Below the pieces are notes generated by a model. That model saw only the letters and a program-made list of their open reading frames with translations, was not told where the DNA came from and searched no databases. A stretch of 16,853 bases of DNA from an uncultured Collinsella sp. (lineage in GTDB: Bacteria; Actinomycetota; Coriobacteriia; Coriobacteriales; Coriobacteriaceae), in the NCBI GenBank assembly GCA_900541175.1, contig UQIT01000038.1, positions 1-16,853 on the forward strand, in the 5' to 3' direction. Each line of letters starts with the position of its first letter. Position 1 is the stretch's first letter. A program made the position numbers and the translations under genes. Below are positions 13,243 through 16,853 of the stretch, one piece after another.

Positions 13243-14250
13243 GTGGCGAACGCCATCGATCAGCTCACGGACCGAGTGCTCGTGCTCGGCCGTCTCACCA
13301 TCGTCCGCCGCGCCATCACCGCCGTGGCGGTCATCATTTCCGCCGTTCTCCAGACATTTCTGATCCAGGCGTTCATTCAACCCGCCGACCTGCTTCCGAG
13401 CGGTCTTACCGGCGTCGCGGTCCTGCTCGATCGCGTTACCTCGCTGGGCGGTGTTCACATCGACATCTCGCTCGGTATGCTCGCGCTCAACATCCCCGTG
13501 GCGCTCCTATGCTGGAGCGGCATCAGCAAGCGCTTCGTCATCTTCTCGATGATGCAGGTCGTGCTCTCATCGCTGTTCCTCAACATCTTTCACTTCGCCC
13601 CGTTTTTGGGCGACAAGATTATGCTCATCATTTTTGGCGGCGTGGTCTCGGGTCTGGGCGCTGCCATCGCGCTAAAGTCCGGCGCATCCACCGGCGGCAC
13701 CGACTTTATCGCGCTGTGGGTCTCCAACCACACAGGCAAGACTATCTGGGGCGTCATCTTTGGTTTCAACTGCTTTATCCTGGCGATCTTTGGCTTTATG
13801 TTTGGCTGGGACAACGCGGCGTACTCCATCGTGTTCCAGTTTATTTCGACCAAGACCATCGACAGTTTCTATCGTCGCTACGACCGTGTGACGTTGCAGA
13901 TCACGACGCGCAAGGCAGACGAAGTCATGACCGCCTATGTTGACCATTTTCAGCACGGCATTAGCTGTGCCGAGGTCATCGGCGGATACAGCCGCGAAAA
14001 GATGTACCTGCTGCACGCCGTTGTCTCGACCTACGAGAGTCAGGACATTATCAAGCTGGTGTGCGACATTGATCCCGGCGCCGTGATCAACGTGTTCCAC
14101 ACGCTCAACTTTGTGGGCGGCTGGTGGGGCGGTCATGTCGACGAGCCCATGCCCACGGCCGTACCCGATCCCGACAAGCCCGCGCGCATGGCCAGCAGGC
14201 AGGCGCACCTCAGCGAGCAGGACAGCCTGCAGCAGGACGACGGGAAGTAG
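13243..14250 (+). CDS. YitT-family membrane protein (DUF2179 C-terminal domain)
   Basis: A 335-residue protein with about five or six transmembrane helices (between about residues 20 and 205) and a soluble C-terminal DUF2179 domain (about 215-290). The YitT signature ALKSGASTGGTDFIALW (about 143-159) is present. The DUF2179 region includes DRVTLQITTRKADEVM and GGYSREKMYLLHAVVS. A charged, Gln- and Asp-rich tail follows. YitT proteins are widespread, with no settled molecular function; transport has been suggested. Start: GTG at 13243 with AAGGGAG 5 bases before it. It appears monocistronic, with its own extended -10 and a strong terminator downstream. Confidence 0.92.
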   Translation: MANAIDQLTDRVLVLGRLTIVRRAITAVAVIISAVLQTFLIQAFIQPADLLPSGLTGVAVLLDRVTSLGGVHIDISLGMLALNIPVALLCWSGISKRFVIFSMMQVVLSSLFLNIFHFAPFLGDKIMLIIFGGVVSGLGAAIALKSGASTGGTDFIALWVSNHTGKTIWGVIFGFNCFILAIFGFMFGWDNAAYSIVFQFISTKTIDSFYRRYDRVTLQITTRKADEVMTAYVDHFQHGISCAEVIGGYSREKMYLLHAVVSTYESQDIIKLVCDIDPGAVINVFHTLNFVGGWWGGHVDEPMPTAVPDPDKPARMASRQAHLSEQDSLQQDDGK

Positions 14251-14290
14251 GGTTTTGGCGTCTTGCCGACCCGGCTAATCCTGTCTGCTT

Positions 14291-14333
14291 GAGCCCCTCG
14301 AAAGCCCCGTTGCATTCGAGGGGCTCTCGTTTT
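14291..14333 (+). terminator. Rho-independent terminator after the YitT gene
   Basis: GAGCCCCTCGAA (14291-14302) and TTCGAGGGGCTC (14315-14326) form a perfect 12-bp stem with a 12-base loop. TCGTTTT follows. Confidence 0.88.
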
Positions 14334-14344
14334 CCCAGATAAAA

Positions 14345-14377
14345 CCTATCAAAATGAAGCTGTCGCTTTTTGGTAGG
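14345..14377 (+). other. Hairpin in the region upstream of the second gntR
   Basis: CCTATCAAAA (14345-14354) pairs with TTTTGGTAGG (14368-14377) with one G-U, and an inner AAGC/GCTT extends the stem. It lies shortly after the YitT terminator and upstream of the candidate gntR promoter. It could be a second terminator in either direction, or a leader structure if transcription starts before it. Confidence 0.4.
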
Positions 14378-14419
14378 GAGGATGTATCGTTTTATCAATA
14401 TGAGGTAACATGAACCTAG

Positions 14420-14456
14420 ACGTTATATACGTATTAGTAATTTCGATATTTCGATA
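14420..14456 (+). promoter_or_regulatory. Candidate operator/promoter of the second gntR
   Basis: ACGTTATATACGT (14420-14432) contains the CGTTATA core shared with the PTS and EamA upstream regions, and TATATA (14424-14429), a possible -10. TTCGATA is then repeated at 14442-14448 and 14450-14456. The stretch ends 13 bases before the start codon, which suits autoregulation. Confidence 0.4.
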
Positions 14457-14469
14457 AGAGTGATTAGAT

Positions 14470-15189
14470 ATGCCTGCACCCAAAAATGCACCGCTTTACC
14501 AGCAGATTTATGACGAAATCAAAGATGCGATCGAGAAAGGTGTTTATGCACCCAAGGAGCGTATTCCGTCCGAGCTTGAGCTAGCCGAGCAGTACGACGT
14601 GAGCCGAATTACGGTGCGCCGCGCCGTCGAGGAGCTGTGCTCCGATGGCTACCTGGTTAAGCAGCAGGGCCGTGGTACCTTTGTCTCCACGCCGCACATC
14701 AATCGTCAGTTCCACGCTTCGACGCTGCAGACGTTTACCGCGCTGTGTGCCAGCAACGGCATGAAGGCGGGCGCGCATGTGGTCGATCGCCAGATTGTGC
14801 CGGCACGTCAAAACGAGATGGAGTTCTTTGGCCTGCAAAAGGACGCGCTGCTGCTGCATATTAAGCGCGTGCGTACAGCCGACGGCGAGCCCATCTTTGA
14901 GGAGAACATCTTTGTGCCGTTTGACGCCTACCGTGAGCTGTTGACGGCCGATCTTGAGGACAAGTCGATTTTTGCCGAGGTCGAGCGTGTTGGCGGAACG
15001 CCGATTGTCTCGGTTGGCTACCGCACGGTCGAGGCCGTTCGTGCCAATACCGAGCAGGCGGCCGAGTTGGGCATTGCTCCGCACGATCCGCTGCTCAACC
15101 TGCGTGCCAGCTTTACCGGTCCCAATGGCGAGCCGGTTCTGATGGGTAAGCAGTACTACGTGGGATCGCGCTACGTTATGGTCATGTAG
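14470..15189 (+). CDS. GntR-family (HutC/UTRA) transcriptional regulator, second copy
   Basis: A 239-residue regulator with an N-terminal GntR winged helix (about residues 8-75: YQQIYDEIKDAIEKGVY, IPSELELAEQYDVSRITVRR, GRGTFV). The UTRA ligand-binding domain (about 95-235) includes LLLHIKRVRTADGEPIFEEN and GKQYYVGSRYV. It is not a close copy of the regulator at 4970-5692. UTRA members usually sense sugar phosphates or amino-sugar phosphates. The ribosome binding site is weak (AAGAG about 10 bases upstream). The CGTTATA motif in its own upstream region recurs before the PTS operon and the EamA gene, so it may control those genes and itself. That link is inference from short motifs. Confidence 0.92.
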   Translation: MPAPKNAPLYQQIYDEIKDAIEKGVYAPKERIPSELELAEQYDVSRITVRRAVEELCSDGYLVKQQGRGTFVSTPHINRQFHASTLQTFTALCASNGMKAGAHVVDRQIVPARQNEMEFFGLQKDALLLHIKRVRTADGEPIFEENIFVPFDAYRELLTADLEDKSIFAEVERVGGTPIVSVGYRTVEAVRANTEQAAELGIAPHDPLLNLRASFTGPNGEPVLMGKQYYVGSRYVMVM

Positions 15190-15193
15190 GGTT

Positions 15194-15222
15194 GGTTCCG
15201 CCGTTCTGACGAACGGCGGACC
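15194..15222 (+). terminator. Hairpin directly after the second gntR
   Basis: TCCGCCGTTC (15197-15206) and GAACGGCGGA (15211-15220) form a perfect 10-bp stem with a TGAC tetraloop, 7 bases after the stop. No T-tract follows. It probably acts as a terminator or 3'-end stabiliser. Confidence 0.6.
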
Positions 15223-15234
15223 GGTCGACGCTGC

Positions 15235-15333
15235 AAGCCCGCCAGAGCGGCAATCTGCCTTTCAACTTCGGCGGCATGATCAGAAGATCAATGCCGCCTT
15301 GTTTCAAGGCATCTTGCTCGCTCTGGCGGGCTT
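15235..15333. repeat. Large nested inverted-repeat element (99 bp)
   Basis: The outer arms AAGCCCGCCAGAGC (15235-15248) and GCTCTGGCGGGCTT (15320-15333) are perfect. The inner stem is GGCGGCATGATC (15270-15281) with GATCAATGCCGCC (15286-15298), containing one bulged A and an AGAA loop. The segments between are partly complementary (GCAATCTGCCTT against AAGGCATCTTGC), so the whole unit folds into one long hairpin. No ORF is evident. Confidence 0.8.
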
Positions 15334-15368
15334 TCGCTGACATTGCCAAAACATCGACTACCCGCAGA

Positions 15369-15465
15369 ATGAGCGTGGATAATCTCCCGTTTTTGGCTTG
15401 GTGACGGGTTCAAAGTGGGAGATTATCCACGCTCATCCGGAAAGTGTCCAAAAATCCACGCTCGT
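15369..15465. repeat. Inverted-repeat element with a third, direct copy
   Basis: ATGAGCGTGGATAATCTCCC (15369-15388) and its exact inverted copy (15417-15436) form a 20-bp stem with a 28-base loop. The right arm, starting AAAGTG at 15412, is followed at 15441-15465 by a degenerate direct copy sharing AAAGTG and ATCCACGCTC. No T-tract follows. With the previous element it fills most of the 373-base gap before recQ. Confidence 0.8.
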
Positions 15466-15525
15466 TCCCTTCGGATTGCATCGCCCGTGGCCGGCAGTGG
15501 CGCGGCACCGGTCCGCGTGGCGGCG

Positions 15526-15531
15526 TATAAT
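15526..15531 (+). promoter_or_regulatory. -10 element for recQ
   Basis: A perfect TATAAT hexamer lies 32 bases before the recQ ATG within otherwise GC-rich DNA (GGCGTATAATCGGCGG). No -35 consensus is visible at the expected distance. Confidence 0.5.
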
Positions 15532-15562
15532 CGGCGGCAGATGACTTAGACGTTAGGAAACC

Positions 15563-16853
15563 ATGACCGATAGCATGCAGCAGATGGCGCTCGACACGCT
15601 CGGCGCCTATTTTGGCTACACCTCGTTTCGCCCGGGACAGGACCGCATGGTCGATGCGATCCTTGCCGGTCGCGATGCGCTGGGCGTTATGCCCACGGGC
15701 GCCGGCAAGTCCATTTGCTATCAGGTGCCCGCGCTCATGCTGCCCGGCATCACCTTTGTGGTGAGCCCGCTGCTGTCGCTGATGGAGGACCAGACCCGTG
15801 CGCTGCTTGCGGCGGGTGCGCGACCCAGCTATCTCAACTCCAGCCTTACCCCGGCTCAGCAAAACACCGTGCTCAAGCGGGCGCGCGAGGGCCGCTATCA
15901 GCTTATGTACGTGGCGCCCGAGCGCTTGCTCGAGCCGCGTTTTTTGGCCTTTGCGCAGGAGGCCGCGGCGGACGGCGGCATTGGCGTGCCGCTCGTGGCC
16001 ATTGACGAGGCGCACTGCGTGAGCCAATGGGGCCAGGATTTTCGCCCCGCCTACCTGCAGATTCGCGAGTTCATCGATTCGCTTCCGCAGCGTCCCATTG
16101 TGGCGGCCTTTACCGCTACGGCAACCGAGCGCGTGCGTGCGGACATCCAGCAGATGCTCGACCTGCAAAACCCCGCGACGGTGGTGACGGGCTTCGATCG
16201 CAAGAACCTCTACTTTGGCTGCGAGGAGATGGGCGACAAAGCCAAGACCGCCTGGGTGCGCGACTATGTGATCGCGCATTCGGGCGAGAGCGGCATCGTG
16301 TATTGCTCGACCCGCAAGACCGTCGATGCGCTGGCAGGTGAGCTTGCCGAGGCGCTGGGCCCCAGTGGCATTCGCGTTGGCCGTTACCATGCCGGCATGG
16401 GCAACGACGCCCGCCGCCAAAGCCAGCGCGCCTTTATCGACGACGATATCCAGGTGATGGTTGCCACCAACGCCTTTGGCATGGGCATCGACAAGCCCAA
16501 CGTGCGCTACGTGATCCACAACAACGTGCCCGAGAGCATCGAGGCCTACTACCAGGAGGCGGGCCGCGCCGGCCGCGACGGCGACCCGGCCAGCTGCCAC
16601 CTGCTGTGGAACGGCAACGATTTTCGCATGCGCCGCTTTCTGATCGACCGCGGCGATGCTGCCGACGAGGCGCTCGACGACGAGCAGCGCGCGTGGGCGC
16701 TCCAGAATCGATATCGCCTGCTCAGCCAGATGGAGGGCTACTGCAATACCACCGGTTGCCTGCGCGAATACATGCTTCGCTACTTTGGCGACGAGGCCGC
16801 GGTCGAGCATGCGGCTGCGGCTGGCGCGGGGACCACCGCCACGGCACAGCTGG
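15563..16853 (+). CDS. recQ: RecQ-type ATP-dependent DNA helicase, 3'-truncated
   Basis: The first 430 residues of a RecQ helicase (3'-5' unwinding in recombination and replication-fork repair). The frame is open to the window edge. Motif 0 is GYTSFRPGQ (18-26). Walker A is MPTGAGKS (43-50, K49). Motif II with the aromatic loop is DEAHCVSQWGQDFRP (148-162). Motif III is TATAT. In lobe 2 are VYCSTRKT, VATNAFGMGIDKPNVR (300-315) and motif VI QEAGRAGRDG (331-340, arginine finger). The first Cys residues of the RecQ zinc-binding subdomain appear in YCNTTGCLREYMLRYFG (C394, C399). The winged-helix and any HRDC domain lie beyond the edge. Start: ATG at 15563 after TTAGGAAACC. The gene is read in full from the nucleotide sequence; long antisense frames over it are not genes. 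Confidence 0.95.
   Translation, partial: MTDSMQQMALDTLGAYFGYTSFRPGQDRMVDAILAGRDALGVMPTGAGKSICYQVPALMLPGITFVVSPLLSLMEDQTRALLAAGARPSYLNSSLTPAQQNTVLKRAREGRYQLMYVAPERLLEPRFLAFAQEAAADGGIGVPLVAIDEAHCVSQWGQDFRPAYLQIREFIDSLPQRPIVAAFTATATERVRADIQQMLDLQNPATVVTGFDRKNLYFGCEEMGDKAKTAWVRDYVIAHSGESGIVYCSTRKTVDALAGELAEALGPSGIRVGRYHAGMGNDARRQSQRAFIDDDIQVMVATNAFGMGIDKPNVRYVIHNNVPESIEAYYQEAGRAGRDGDPASCHLLWNGNDFRMRRFLIDRGDAADEALDDEQRAWALQNRYRLLSQMEGYCNTTGCLREYMLRYFGDEAAVEHAAAAGAGTTATAQL

Noticed and set aside
12986..13943. Plus-strand open frames crossing the large hairpin and the start of the YitT gene (12986-13363 and 13188-13943)
   Set aside because: They are out of frame with the YitT coding sequence, start in a palindromic element, and encode no recognisable domain.
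15546..15556. TAGACGTTA upstream of recQ, resembling the motif before the second gntR
   Set aside because: Only a 9-base match without the TATA extension, next to a housekeeping repair gene; most likely chance.
15410..16810. 466-codon minus-strand open frame over recQ
   Set aside because: The sense strand encodes all RecQ helicase motifs in order; the antisense product is a composition artefact.
1..16853. CRISPR array, tRNA, rRNA, integrase, transposase or toxin-antitoxin genes
   Set aside because: None found. The repeated intergenic sequences are inverted repeats without regular spacers, and no coding region matches mobile-element or defence proteins.

Overview
The window is high-GC bacterial DNA with dense, mostly + strand genes and good Shine-Dalgarno sites. 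The combination of a mannose-type PTS, YitT, two GntR/UTRA regulators and GC-rich coding sequence suggests a gut actinobacterium of the Coriobacteriia, most likely Collinsella or a close relative. That assignment is inference; no rRNA is present to confirm it.

Layout. (1) Positions 3-4948 hold housekeeping genes: the C-terminal part of mfd (cut by the left edge), a PAP2 membrane phosphatase, a PLP-dependent threonine-aldolase-like enzyme and a GNAT acetyltransferase. (2) Positions 4970-12170 form a catabolic island: a minus-strand GntR/UTRA regulator, a divergent SIS-domain deglycase, a DMT/EamA transporter, a mannose-family PTS (fused EIIA-EIIB, then EIIC, then EIID), and a second SIS-domain deglycase. 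(3) Positions 12257-15189 hold a HAD phosphatase, a YitT-family membrane protein and a second GntR/UTRA regulator. (4) The right edge cuts recQ (15563 onward), of which 430 codons are present.

How the island may work. Both SIS proteins resemble the FraB/FrlB family, which hydrolyses 6-phosphorylated Amadori compounds (fructosyl-amino acids) to sugar 6-phosphate plus free amino acid. Both keep the Glu and the HGP-motif His used in that chemistry. The PTS would phosphorylate the sugar during uptake, which explains why no FrlD/FraD-type kinase is present. The content matches the logic of the Salmonella gfrABCDEF system (mannose-type PTS plus two deglycases) but adds an EamA transporter that could export the released amino acid. 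GntR-type regulators sit at both ends, and AT-rich repeated motifs lie upstream of the deglycase, transporter, PTS and second regulator.

The intergenic DNA is rich in long inverted repeats. There are four large hairpins (6928-6990, 12984-13103, 15235-15333, 15369-15436) and one REP-like palindrome (11068-11094). They look like non-autonomous palindromic elements or structured RNAs and are not explained by the genes. I see no tRNA, rRNA, CRISPR array, transposase or integrase.
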